This document shows, one piece after another, positions 8,623-18,169 of a DNA stretch of 18,620 bases (position 1 is its first letter; each line of letters begins with the position of its first letter). The stretch is from Haplosporangium gracile (taxonomy: Eukaryota; Mortierellomycota; Mortierellomycetes; Mortierellales; Mortierellaceae): assembly GCA_015499985.1 (NCBI GenBank), contig JAAAUF010000832.1, positions 1 through 18,620 of the forward strand, in the 5' to 3' direction. The position numbers were made by a program, and so were the translations under genes. The notes under the pieces were generated by a model. The model searched no databases. It saw only the letters and a program-made list of their open reading frames with translations, and had not been told where the DNA came from.

Positions 8623-8789
8623 GAAGCAACCAGAGACCCGGCCTGACGCGAGAACAGGCCAATGTTTGGGCTGATCAGGTCCAAAAGTAGTCTAAAAAAT
8701 TGCAAAAAAGGGATTAAATCTGATCTAACCGATTTAATCAGCCCAAACATTGACATGTTCTCGCGTCAGGCCTGGTCTCTGGAAGCAAC
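8623..8789. mobile_element. Non-autonomous hAT-type MITE with 8-bp target duplication
   Basis: A 151-bp element (8631-8781) is flanked by identical GAAGCAAC at 8623-8630 and 8782-8789. Its ends are inverted repeats of 45 bp (8631-8675 and 8737-8781) matching at 42 of 45 positions, with differences at arm positions 9, 27 and 29. Termini read CAGAGACC. An 8-bp target duplication with CAG-type termini is the hallmark of the hAT superfamily. A second inner pair, GATTAAATC and GATTTAATC, extends the foldback. It encodes no transposase, and the apparent 67-codon frame through it is incidental. The well-matched arms suggest fairly recent insertion. Confidence 0.88.
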
Positions 8790-9397
8790 TGAGCTTGAAA
8801 TGAAGGACCCAGGCCCAAGCTCCTGTTCTTTCTGCACCTTTACAGCTTCTTTGCCTTGTTAACTCCTTGTGAAGCGCGTTTCTGCCCTAGAACTCTCTAA
8901 CCTACTCCCCTCCCCGCTCTCCCTTCGTTCCCTCTCGAATCACTTACTCGCTTACCATGGCCCTATCTCTCTACTCACCAACCCCCAAACTAATTCACTG
9001 TCAATTCTCTCTTTACGTCCAACTTTCACCCATGGCCCATGTCCACATTCATTGAACTGAGATATTCTCCCATAGCCTCTCACGGCGCCTACCCTAACGC
9101 TGAATGCTTTCTTTTTGACAGTTACGATTTTTCCCTTGCTGACGGTTATCTCTTCGAATAAATACTTGTCGATCATTATTCCAACCGTCCAACACGTTGT
9201 GTTTCCCAATCCCAGGGACAGCCAGAAAAAAAAAACCACACGTACCTTCTTTCATTCTCCTTACTTTCCTCCTCGCCCTCCTGCATTCCACACGTTGTTA
9301 GCATTTGTTCTCGCTAGTTCGTAGAGACAGAATAGAAAAAAGCGCGAGCAGAAAAAAATCCTAGGAGGAGAGGATGCAGTGGAGGGGAGAATGCGAA

Positions 9398-9420
9398 AAG
9401 GGCCCAGGAGAGGGGCCCTT
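9398..9420. repeat. AAGGGCCC inverted repeat (hairpin)
   Basis: Arms AAGGGCCC at 9398-9405 and GGGCCCTT at 9413-9420 with a 7-base purine loop. A stable GC-rich hairpin with no T-run after it; no function is assigned. Confidence 0.55.
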
Positions 9421-9505
9421 AGGAATTAGTAATACGCATAGGAAGTCGAAAAAAATGACCCTGGTACATGCTGCATATCCCTCTTTCCTCTCACACAAAG
9501 GGGAG

Positions 9506-9556
9506 AAGATGAGATAGGGGTAAAGATGAGGTAAGGGTAAAGATGAGGTAAGAGTA
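9506..9556. repeat. Three tandem copies of a 17-bp unit
   Basis: Units of the form AAGATGAGGTAAGGGTA occupy 9506-9522, 9523-9539 and 9540-9556, with three and one differences from the middle copy. It is a minisatellite; each unit happens to contain a GTAAG donor-like string. Confidence 0.7.
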
Positions 9557-9619
9557 AAGACTCTTCTTTTCCAAGGACGTAATATGAGAGGAGGCAAAAC
9601 TGCTCAGAAGGGCGCGTTT

Positions 9620-9655
9620 GTTCCATGGTTCGTTCCATGGTTCGTTCCATGGTTC
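9620..9655. repeat. Three perfect tandem copies of GTTCCATGGTTC
   Basis: Identical 12-bp units at 9620-9631, 9632-9643 and 9644-9655. Each carries the CCATGG palindrome, so the array is a regularly spaced set of short dyads. Confidence 0.75.
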
Positions 9656-9870
9656 AAAAAATCCTCCCCACCATCCTGCCCCTCCCGTCCTTCAATGCAG
9701 GGATAGTAGAACGGGGAATGGAGATGCAAGTGGTTTTTTTCCTTTCCCTTCTTCTTTCGCGGACCCCTCGCCCTCTCTCTTGTTGCCCTTTCATTTGTTG
9801 CAACGAAGGGGGGAAGGGTGGGATGAGAGCGATCAGAAAAAAATTATTTTTCGGATCTCTCTGCATGCCC

Positions 9871-9924
9871 CGATCCGTAAACATTTGCGCATTTCCGCGA
9901 TCCATAAACATTTGCGCACTTCCG
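9871..9924. repeat. Tandem duplication of a 27-bp unit
   Basis: Two abutting 27-bp copies at 9871-9897 and 9898-9924, starting CGATCC and containing AAACATTTGCGCA, with two mismatches (25 of 27 identical). Confidence 0.7.
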
Positions 9925-10030
9925 AGTCCGAGGAGAGAACATGCAGAAAAAAAGTGTCGCGCAAGCAAACCATGCATCCGTTCTAGGAAAAATACAAGAA
10001 ATGTAAAGGCATAGGGACAAAGATGATTGA

Positions 10031-10036
10031 TTTATT
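10031..10036 (-). terminator. Poly(A) signal of PARN
   Basis: AATAAA on the minus strand (TTTATT on plus), about 170 bases past the PARN stop codon. Cleavage would fall a little below 10025. Confidence 0.55.
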
Positions 10037-10166
10037 GTACACAGTGGTTTTGTTGGGGTGAGGGGTTTCTTTTGCTGACGGATAATTCGAAGTGAGTGAG
10101 AATGTTTGTTGCGACGGGATTGAGAAAAAAAACGCTAACTTTCGAGGAAAACGGCCGCGCTCGCTC

Positions 10167-10188
10167 GCATGCATGCATGCATGCATGC
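10167..10188. repeat. (GCAT)5GC perfect palindrome in the PARN 3' UTR
   Basis: A 22-base fully self-complementary GCAT microsatellite, 18 bases past the PARN stop on the minus strand. The transcript would carry overlapping UGCAUG motifs and could fold back on itself or pair with another copy. Confidence 0.7.
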
Positions 10189-10206
10189 CATGTATTAGGC
10201 TTCTTT

Positions 10207-12856
10207 TTACGAGCTAACGAGGTTGATGCATCCATGGGAGGACCGACCCCAGTGCAAGACATTCTGCAGTGTGGTCACTGATGGGCTCTGCCAAGAGAAG
10301 GGTTTCTCATGCGCCGGAAAGTCCGATTCCTGAATGTAGTCATAGTCTGACTCGCTGCTCTCACTTTCTTCTTCCTCTTCCTCTTCCACAGCAGTGACAA
10401 CTGGTGCTGGGGGTGCTGGAGCAGGAGCAACAACGGAAGCGGCAGCGGCAGCGGGGGCACGTTGACGGTGAACAATATCCGCGTACGAAAACTTCTTGGG
10501 TGCCACGGAGACTAGAGCCGGAGCGGATGTTACAACAGGTCGAGGTGAGGGGGGCGACACCTTCTTGGGTTCGACGTCCTTCTTGGGCGTCTTGGATGTC
10601 TTGGAATCCTTGGAAGAGTTAGGTCTCTTCTCATTCTTGCCGTCCTTCTTGAGCTGGATCTCGAGCTTGGTCAATGGAGCTGGCACAGGGACTTCGTTTT
10701 TGGCTATTGATTAATATAAGAAGTGGGTAAGTAAGTCATTTCAACGATCGGGTGATAATCAGAGTATGATGGTCGCGATAAAGCACCTCTCCTTACCGAT
10801 CAACGCCAGCATGCGAATCATAATAGACCCAGTGATATACGCGTCGTAACCTGCCTCGTGTGATAAGTCCCGAGAAAGATAGCGCTGGTGTCTATAGTGG
10901 GGAACTGTAGTAAAAGAAAGACATGTCTTATTAGGCCCAGCACGCCTTCGTTATAACACACAGGACACGATCGCAACCAATCAAGAACGAGCCAACCTAT
11001 TGTACTTACTGATCCTAGGGCACCCCATAAAGTTGATGGTCCCGACCATGTTCTCAAGACCTCCCAAGCTGGAATCGAATGCAAGACCCTAATAATGATC
11101 AATATCGGAGAAAGTGTTTAGGTGAGTGGACGGCATTTTAGATATCCATCTCGCGGAGCAAAAGGGCAACTGGCATCTAAAATGTGTGCAGCTATCTATG
11201 GCCTACCTTGAGTGCGTTCGCGGTGTAGGATACGTACTTAGTATCCATAACACTAAAATAATAATAAAAAGAGAGCAGGGTAAATCATTTGGTGTCAATT
11301 GGTCATCTAACAGTACACACATGCAATGTACCCTCCATACCGTACAAAGTGAAAAAAAATTTGATGGCTCGCTTACGTAGGGAATGTCTTGTGGATCATC
11401 TTCTTGTATCCTTCAACAGTTGCTGGGAGAGGTCCGACAAATTGCGCGAGAATGTACGCGAGATCCACAACAATGTTGTGGCCTACAATGGGCTTCTTGC
11501 AGGCGGATAGGATATCAATCACTTCGCGGAATCCTCTAGAGCTCTCGATGTCGCGCTACATTATCGACCAGTGCGATTGAGTTATCAAGTACCTTAGTCC
11601 GACAAGTTCAGTTATTTGGCTGCGGTCGCGCTCAGGACTCTCCACACACTCATAATGGACATTCACAAACCTGTAAATCCGACTGACGCTGCTGCTGTTG
11701 TATCTCCAGCTCCTTCTCCGTGATCTTAGTGATGTTGATATGTCCGGCTTGTCCTCGGGCACTGAGCTCTGTAGGCCAGCTAAAGTTGTGGACGAATAGC
11801 AGTGTGTGCTTGGTCAGCCTTGCACCTATCTCTCCAAGAAAGGTTGATTGATCGCAGTCGTTTCGATTTCATCATTTTCCCATGGCTTACTATCGGCGGA
11901 CCTCTTGATAGACAAGACGACGCTGGTACGCATTGTTGGTTTGGATGTTGATAAAGTTCAGGGCCTTCTTGCTGGCCTTCCACTCGCCAATACGCTGACT
12001 ATGAAACATACACAGTAGAGAATAGTCCATAAGTTAGATCCTGCGCCGATATAAAGTGAAATCCCTGAGCGACGTCATTGAAACATGGTAAGTCTGGAGA
12101 GCCCTTACATGACATCCTGGAGCCACATAGTGTTGGCAACATCCACGGCAATGTTGTCCATCTCATTGTTCGCCGCCTTGGTGCGCTCTCGCGCATAGAT
12201 ATCTTCCTCGTCCTTTGTCATATAGTGGACACCTAAAGAGGCCGAGAAAAAATAGCACTAATTAATACATGCGCACACTCCCACAAGCAAAGGGGACAAA
12301 AGCATGTTTCGTATTTATGAAAAAGAAGGCATATAAATACCTTGGTAGACCCACTTGTTAAAGTCAAATCGGTTTTTGGCCAAGAAATCCAGACTAGAAG
12401 CCTCGGTCAAGAAGCATCTTCCCTGAGGCGAGTATCCAGTCAGAGTCGTTGGGAAAACAAAGACATTGAATGGCTTTGCCAAGTAGCTTCCATTAGACGG
12501 ATCAAATTTGAAGGTCGAGATTCCAATCTGAATGGTGAGAAACTTGCTGGCACTTTTGCGTAGGTCCTCGTAGCCTTCTTCCAAAGTCGTGTTCTGAGTT
12601 CTGCGATTGGGTTCCGTGTGAAGTCCTAACAATGGTGTTATGCGAATTGATGGTGCACAAAGATGTTAACGGCGATGCTCTTCAACGCGTTCCTTGCAGC
12701 TGATGTAGTTTATTCCCATGAGTTAAAGGCTATTTGTCGGATCCTCCTACTTCCTGTACCTGAGAACTCTGCGTCGATGGCGATGAACTCGCACTCTTCG
12801 ATGGCTTCCTTGATGTATGGCAGCTCCCGCTGGAAGTTCTCACGGACGATCTCCAT
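10207..12856 (-). CDS. PARN: Poly(A)-specific ribonuclease PARN (DEDDh deadenylase), ten exons
   Basis: PARN removes 3' poly(A) tails from mRNAs and trims small RNAs. Exons: 12856-12760, 12625-12341, 12232-12109, 11998-11891, 11779-11671, 11555-11377, 11252-11207, 11088-11010, 10904-10797 and 10703-10207. All junctions are GT-AG and in frame, giving 543 residues. The DEDD set is complete: D28 and E30 in FIAIDAEFSG, D272 in KPIVGHNIVVDLAY, and H358 and D363 in SHEAGYDAYITG. Between the nuclease halves lies an R3H-like segment (NAYQRRLVYQEVRRYWP, about residues 190-210). From about residue 380 the tail is Lys/Ser/Pro/Ala-rich, with an acidic EEEEEEESESSESDYDY patch and KKFSYADIVHRQR. No RNA-recognition motif is evident, unlike the roughly 640-residue animal protein. 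It is divergent from CENP-P, with start codons 201 bp apart. The start matches the family N-terminus (MEIVRENF). Confidence 0.95.
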
Positions 12857-13057
12857 GTCAAAAGGGAGCGGTTGTGTGTAAGGTTATGGAGTGGGGAACA
12901 ACAGGAGAGGGGCGAGACAGACCTCTTGAATTTGGTGGCGGTCATCATTTCCCAACTTTGGTGCAAGCCACATACGACCTTCGGCCAAAAACCGCGTCAT
13001 TATTTGCTGCCCTGAATCATAACTTTTTTCACTCTAATCACCTCTTGATGCGAAGCA
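12857..13057. promoter_or_regulatory. Shared divergent promoter of PARN and CENP-P
   Basis: Only 201 bp separate the two start codons, so both 5' leaders and core promoters lie here. No TATA box is visible on either strand. The sequence is mixed, with CCGCGTCA near 12992 as the most GC-rich spot. A bidirectional promoter follows from the geometry; no factor site can be named. Confidence 0.6.
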
Positions 13058-14987
13058 ATGGATCCCACAGGCATGGACGAAGGAATAGAGTCTGACACAC
13101 TCATCGGAGTTGAAGTCTCTACTCCCACAAGGAAGCACAAAAACAACAACAACAACAACAACAACAATAACAACATCAACAACTTTAATGAGAACATCAC
13201 CCCTGCCGATCCCACCAGCAACTATGCCCCCTTCGGACCTACTTGGTCTGCTCCTTCCACCCCCTCGGTCCCCAGTGGCATATCTATTCCTGTCGACTCA
13301 ATTTTCAGAAACATGTCCTCGCCAGCCAGGAGTATTACTCGACCAAGGGACTCGCTGGCATACAGACTAAGGATGGATGAGGAGGACGAAGACACCCTTC
13401 ATATCGAAAAGAGCAGGATTCTTGAACATCTCCGGCACGCAACAGCCGAGGTCGATGAACTGGAGAGTCGACTCCAGGCTGTGAGACGGCGGCGAGCACG
13501 CGCAGTTGTTGATGCTCTGGAGAGTCATCAAAAGGCACAGGAATCGGAGGCCAAGGAGATGAGGTACATGTCTTTGCAGTGTCAAAGACTTAATATAGAT
13601 TGTAATTATTTACAATGGAGCTGACCTCAAACGTTCTTTTTTTTTTCTTTGCGAAATCCCTCAATAGGAATGTTCTCGGTAGTATTCACCAGCTCTCAAT
13701 TTCAAAGGCTGAGCGAGAAGCTGGGAGCACGTTGGAAGAGGACAAGAGCAAGGCCGCTGTGCCTGTGAAGACTCTCCTCAACACGCTGACGACTCAAGGA
13801 CAGTCGGGCATCAATCTAGCCATGGTAATAACCCACCTCTCGGGATGCTCACATTAGATCGTATTCGCATTGTTGTTGTAACTCAAAAACAAGCCTTCTA
13901 ATATAATCTTGCTATCAACTACAGGTTCAGCGACTTCAAAATTTTACCGACTTTGTGTTCACGTCAATCGAGAACCATGTTATTTCGACACCAGAGAACG
14001 AAAACGGCAATCGACGATATAGGATCACGGGATCGTGCTATCGCTTGGATTTTGAAGTCGAGTTCATTGTCCATGAACCATCCCTTAACCTTACAGATCT
14101 GAAAATCATCCTGCCACACAGTGTTCGACAAGAATTGGGCCGATTTGTATCCAAGTAAGATATCACGCAGTCAATTGAGTAACAATGCTTGAACTGATGG
14201 CGACAGTCTCTCCTGGACGAAGGCATTAATTTGACGCGTATTTTTTTGGAATCGTGTTATTAGTGCTGAGGAGCACGCCACGCTGCTGCCCTTCTTTAGG
14301 ACACTCTTAAAATATGCCCAGATGGACTACGATCGCAGATCGCTGATGAACAACCTCGCCCAACGATTTCCTCGCCTCCTCAAAGCAAATCACGCCTTCT
14401 TCAAATTGTCGAAATCCAAGGTGCGATCACCGTCAATGCGCTTCGATAAGACAGATACCTCCTCACGGTGGGCTCTTCCTGGAGGTCCAGGAGTACAGAC
14501 ACTTACTTTCAGTGGCACAAGGTAAAACTTTGGCGATTGCGCGCACTTTGAAACGTTCGTCTCTACCTATGAATATTACCAACTGTATACTGACATGGAG
14601 GATATGTGTTGTGTTTCATAGCAAATCGAGCCCGGAGCTTGTCCTGCAATGGAGCATTGAAACGACGGAGCAGGGCAGAATTATACCCCATGTGCGACTT
14701 TTGCCCAGGATGCACAAGAAATGTAAGTCGAAATGCGGTCTGGATATGATGCCACAAGACATAATCATGATGCTAGTGCGATGGCACTAATTTTCTATTC
14801 TTGTGATATTCATTGTTTCATAGGGCGACAAGCAGATGAGAAGGGGACATTGGATGCGATTCCGACACAGTTTGCACGGTTGATACAGCTCAAGGGGACC
14901 GAGAGTGCGATTGCAATCCTACTCCAATGTGTCTTTGGAAGGAAGGCGACTGAAGGAGGTGGTGGGACCAGGCCATCGGTCGATTGA
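13058..14987 (+). CDS. CENPP: Inner-kinetochore protein CENP-P (Ctf19-like), six exons
   Basis: CENP-P is part of the constitutive centromere-associated network (COMA/CENP-O group), linking centromeric chromatin to the outer kinetochore. Exons: 13058-13563, 13668-13824, 13925-14154, 14264-14521, 14622-14722 and 14824-14987. All GT-AG junctions keep frame, giving 471 residues, longer than the roughly 290-residue animal protein. The N-terminal part is disordered, with eleven consecutive Asn at residues 29-39. An acidic then basic coiled coil (IEKSRILEHLRHATAEVDEL...) spans about 110-168. The RWD-type region begins at about 253 with RITGSCYRLDFEVEFIV. It continues LTDLKIIL, ELGRFVSNAEEH, LLPFFRTLLKYAQMDYDRRS and LVLQWSIETTEQGRIIPHV, matching in order the animal motifs around the Leu-Ser-Gly-Asn-Cys start, the FVS-AEE joint and the FFRSL helix. 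The C-terminus is Gly-rich. Family assignment rests on remembered motif order, not on a search. Confidence 0.88.
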
Positions 14988-15615
14988 CAACGGTGGTGCC
15001 ACCAATTTGTGAGAGCCCTTCGTTTTTGTCCAATTGCCTTCGCTTTTGGCACCTCTCGTGACTGACTTTCTTGGGGTCATGTTCACTTTTTATTTTCCTT
15101 TGCCCAATACCCAAGGGTAGAACAGCTAGCCAATCCAGTCAGTCAGTCACCTTTTGACACCCTTTTCCTTTCCCTTTCCCTTGCACACACACACACATCA
15201 TCCCTTCGTCTCTCCCGTTTTATTCCTCTTCCTTCTTCACTCCTTTGTCCCTTTTCTTTCGTCTCCTTACAACCCTTTTTTTTCTCTATTCTTTTCTTTC
15301 TTCCCCTCAACCCTAGCGCAACCTTTCTTCACTCCCCCACTCTTTCCTTTCGTCTTTTGTCCTCACCAAACCTCTTCTATTCATCACCAGAAAAAAAGGC
15401 AAAGACTCGTTCATTCACACTCTACTTCTGCATTCACCTGTCCTTGACTTGTCCCCATTCACTCTCTAAGGACAACACTTTATTCAAAGTTTGGCAGTAC
15501 GAACCTTCGCTACCCTTCTTTGTTTTTTCGGCAACACTTTTCTCTTCGCTTGGAGCGCACGCTCTCTTCCAGCTCACTACATCTTTTCACACCTTTCTTT
15601 TCTAAAGACACAACT
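14988..15615. promoter_or_regulatory. Intergenic DNA and pyrimidine-rich promoter of the Ser/Thr-rich gene
   Basis: The first 150 bases are the CENP-P 3' flank, with a weak TTTTTATTTT at about 15088. From about 15150 to 15370 the plus strand is overwhelmingly C/T, with a short CA run at 15184-15197. This strand-asymmetric CT tract before a start codon is common in fungal promoters lacking a TATA box. No gene is seen; open frames here are translated CT tracts. Confidence 0.5.
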
Positions 15616-16437
15616 ATGACTGCTCCAACGGCTGAATCAGAGGTCGGCGCACCTGTAGCAACGTTGAAGGAAGGTCTGTTGATACGGGGACACGATGACT
15701 TGCTGGTCGATAGAAACCAAGACCCGTTCGCCGATCATATGGAGGAGATCCAAGACGAGGTCTCACACATGGTGGTCGAGACAAATCTCGATGATGCTCA
15801 GTTGATGACAACAACGACACCATATCAGAAGAGCACACCTGCCTGTTCGATGTCGACCTCGATGGCCTCACTGGTTTCTGCTCCCTCTCCGGCTTCTATG
15901 ACCACATCGTCGAAGGAATCCACCGGCTTCAACACGTCCAAGGCATCCTCTTCGTCATCGACTCCCAGTGAGCCTATCGATTCTCGTCCGAGTGTCGATC
16001 GTACTCAAGCCAGTGGTAACACTTACAACCGATCAGGACACTGGTCTTTCTCGACCTCGTCGGCCTACTCTTATTCGGCACCGACGCTCTCCATGTCAAG
16101 CCTCATCCACTCCAAGGAGTCTGTCTACGCTGCGGTGCCCGTCTCGTCAGAGCTCTACATTATCCCCAAGTCCAGCCGCGGATTCCACTGGAATGGAGAC
16201 CTGTTCTTGAAGCCTCACCAGCGTCGCAGTTTAGGAGTGGATCACATGTTCAGCTCGCCTTCGGCAAACCTACACACCAGCAACAGCAACAGCAGCAGCA
16301 GTGGCTATGAAGGAGCGGGTCCATCGATTGGTCAGCATCAGAATCAGCATGTGCACAACCAGGATTCCTTCGTGATGGTGCATGAGATTCGTTTGGACGA
16401 GCATGAGATAGATGGGATCTTGCCCTCATGGCCCTGA
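15616..16437 (+). CDS. Ser/Thr-rich protein of unknown function
   Basis: A single-exon frame of 273 residues from ATG 15616 (context CAACTATGA). The frame is open to 15520, but upstream it has only a TTG, so the ATG is preferred. Residues 1-70 are acidic (DPFADHMEEIQDEVSHMVV). About 71-170 is a low-complexity Ser/Thr/Pro region with SSSSS and repeated SMS/STS, probably disordered and phosphorylated. A more ordered block follows at about 177-212: SELYIIPKSSRGFHWNGD then LFLKPHQRRSLGVDHMF. After a Ser/Asn run (about 220-232) the end is charged: MVHEIRLDEHEIDGILPSWP. I recognise no domain. The last two blocks look conserved and could be short interaction motifs of a regulatory protein. A poly(A) signal lies at 16717. 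Confidence 0.75.
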   Translation: MTAPTAESEVGAPVATLKEGLLIRGHDDLLVDRNQDPFADHMEEIQDEVSHMVVETNLDDAQLMTTTTPYQKSTPACSMSTSMASLVSAPSPASMTTSSKESTGFNTSKASSSSSTPSEPIDSRPSVDRTQASGNTYNRSGHWSFSTSSAYSYSAPTLSMSSLIHSKESVYAAVPVSSELYIIPKSSRGFHWNGDLFLKPHQRRSLGVDHMFSSPSANLHTSNSNSSSSGYEGAGPSIGQHQNQHVHNQDSFVMVHEIRLDEHEIDGILPSWP

Positions 16438-16716
16438 GCGCATTGAGACCAAGACGAACATCGACTTGCACTCACCCCACACACAAACACACTCTCATAC
16501 AGATTGCACAGACAGACGCTTCTTAACTCTCTTTGTTGCTATTTTCCTTTGTTTATCTGCATCATGCATCGAGTCTCTGTATCTTTCCTCTCCCTTCTTG
16601 TTTCTTCATTCTCCTTTGCAGCTTTGCACTTGTGCGCAAAAGGTGAAGCAAGGGAAGGAAGGGGCAAGGAAGGACTAATTGCTTGCTTCTTTGTGTTACG
16701 GCCTTTGCCACTTTGA

Positions 16717-16722
16717 AATAAA
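16717..16722 (+). terminator. Poly(A) signal of the Ser/Thr-rich gene
   Basis: AATAAA, 280 bases past the stop codon and 135 bases before the PSF3 start. The intervening 16438-16716 is a C/T-rich 3' flank with CACAC runs and no gene. Confidence 0.5.
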
Positions 16723-16784
16723 TGAACAATGAAAGTCACAAAAACCAAGTCGCGGCGGTCTTTTGATGTTGTTTGGAATTTTTC

Positions 16785-16795
16785 AAAGCGCGTTT
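16785..16795. promoter_or_regulatory. E2F/MBF-like site upstream of PSF3
   Basis: TTTCAAAGCGCGTTTCC contains AAAGCGCGTTT, close to the E2F/MBF core TTTSSCGC read from either strand, 62-72 bp upstream of the ATG. Replication genes are commonly driven in late G1 by such elements, so position and target fit, but a single match is weak evidence. Confidence 0.35.
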
Positions 16796-16856
16796 CCTTT
16801 CTGTTGTTCATCTCTGCATTCACACACAGTCAACCACAACGACTTGAACAGAACCA

Positions 16857-18169
16857 ATGGAAGACTACTATGACATCGACGCTATTCTCGCAGAGGATCA
16901 GGTACCTCGCTCGGAGAACACAGCACTTTTTCGGGAACTCTTTTCAATATGATTCCATGACGACGCTGGTGGTCATCTAACAGTGTTACTTTTTTGTGTT
17001 TGTACGGTGCATGTGTAGAACGTCAAGTGTGCCTTTCAGAGTAACATCCCGGGACTTGCATGGCTGGAAGGAGGTCATGACGATGCGGTTAGTCTTTGTT
17101 ATCGAGGACGTGGATATCAATCGTATTGCGAAACAGGCCCACGGGGTCATTTTTGCAGTCAACGAAGGCTACAAGCAACTGATAGCATTTTCTCACTTTT
17201 TTTCTCACTTCATATGTGCACATTGATAACATCGACGATAACTACTCAACATGACCGACACAGCTCAAGGCAGGATCGAGGTTCGATATACCATTCTGGC
17301 TCGCACGAGAGATCGTGGAACAGTAAGTCCCTCTTCTCCTGTCCCTCTCAATTTGCCCTCTCATATTCGAATTGCAGCGGCAGAGTGAAAATAATAAACG
17401 CCACCAATATTCTCACACACCTATTCACGATCCCCTAGCGAGGAACAAACAGTGGGTATAGAGATTGAGACGCCAGAGTTCTTTGGACCCAAAGTCAGGA
17501 ATGCCCTCCGAGCGGATGCCAATACTGTCGACTTGACGAAACAGTGTCCCAACTTTTTCCGTTTCGGAACCATTTACCTTCAGCTGTCAGTTCTTCGTTT
17601 CTTACGTGCTGTTTTTTTTTGTGTGTTTTTCGAAGGTGTATGGTGCTCTGTGAACCAATGCGTTTTTTTTTTTCCTTTTGTTGATTTATTTAGGGTTGAT
17701 GATATGGCTTTAGCTGGAGTGATGGAAGGAGTAAGATACATCGCAGGCGATATTCGCAGGCATGGCGGGATTGCAAGATGTTCATAATGTGGGAGCAATT
17801 AATAACCATGCCAACCTATCAAACCCTCAATTTCTGATCTATAGGCATTTAAGGCGAGACTACAGATGACGATGGATCACACACAGTCAGGAGGAAATAG
17901 TAACACAACTGACTACCTGCACCGCCTGGACGAGACCGAACGAGCATGTATGACTACCCAGCTAATGCTCTCACTTCTATCTTCGCCGTCGATTTTTTAT
18001 CTAAGATGCGCTCAGTGTACACTAACAAGCGGCGACGATTTTTTATTTTTATTTGATAGTGTACAAGGCAGGAATGGAGAGTAGCGCGTCCATTCATCAA
18101 TGGAACCAGCACTCCTTTGGCAGGATACGATCTGCAAGCGAGATGCTTCTCAAGAGGAAAGCCCCATAG
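16857..18169 (+). CDS. PSF3: DNA replication complex GINS subunit Psf3, seven exons
   Basis: Psf3 is one of four GINS subunits; GINS joins Cdc45 and Mcm2-7 to form the replicative helicase in the nucleus. Exons: 16857-16901, 17019-17087, 17264-17322, 17439-17585, 17694-17730, 17845-17947 and 18060-18169. All GT-AG junctions are in frame, giving 189 residues against about 194-216 in the family. The order of motifs matches: YYDIDAILAEDQNVKC and FQSNIPGLAWLEGG at the N-terminus, LKAGSRFDIPFWLAREIVEH, IETPEFFGPKVRNALRADAN, VDLTKQCPNFFRFG, the helical YLHRLDETERALYKAGMES, and a basic tail ending LLKRKAP. Exons are small (37-147 nt), and introns are 85-176 nt long. An E2F/MBF-like site precedes the gene. 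The first exon of 15 codons is easily missed but starts with the expected DID motif. Confidence 0.95.

Larger units (their letters stand above)
8790..10015. other. Gene-poor intergenic DNA rich in short tandem repeats
   Basis: No supported gene. 8860-9010 is pyrimidine-rich on the plus strand and 9361-9600 purine-rich. Overlapping open frames at 9618-10014 are translations of the tandem repeats below and have no family resemblance. Four separate repeat structures are listed individually. Confidence 0.55.

Noticed and set aside
8662..8862. 67-codon plus-strand open frame
   Set aside because: Most of it is the interior and right arm of the MITE, which is inverted-repeat DNA with no transposase residues.
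9871..9924. CRISPR-like direct repeats
   Set aside because: Only two abutting copies with no spacers, in a eukaryotic genome.
9618..10014. Overlapping open frames of about 120-130 codons
   Set aside because: They start in the GTTCCATGGTTC array and run through the 27-bp duplication. Their length comes from repeats, and no splice or motif support exists.
15520..15615. 32-residue N-terminal extension of the Ser/Thr-rich protein
   Set aside because: The upstream frame starts only at TTG and translates the CT-rich leader. The first ATG at 15616 has a better context and a change in composition.
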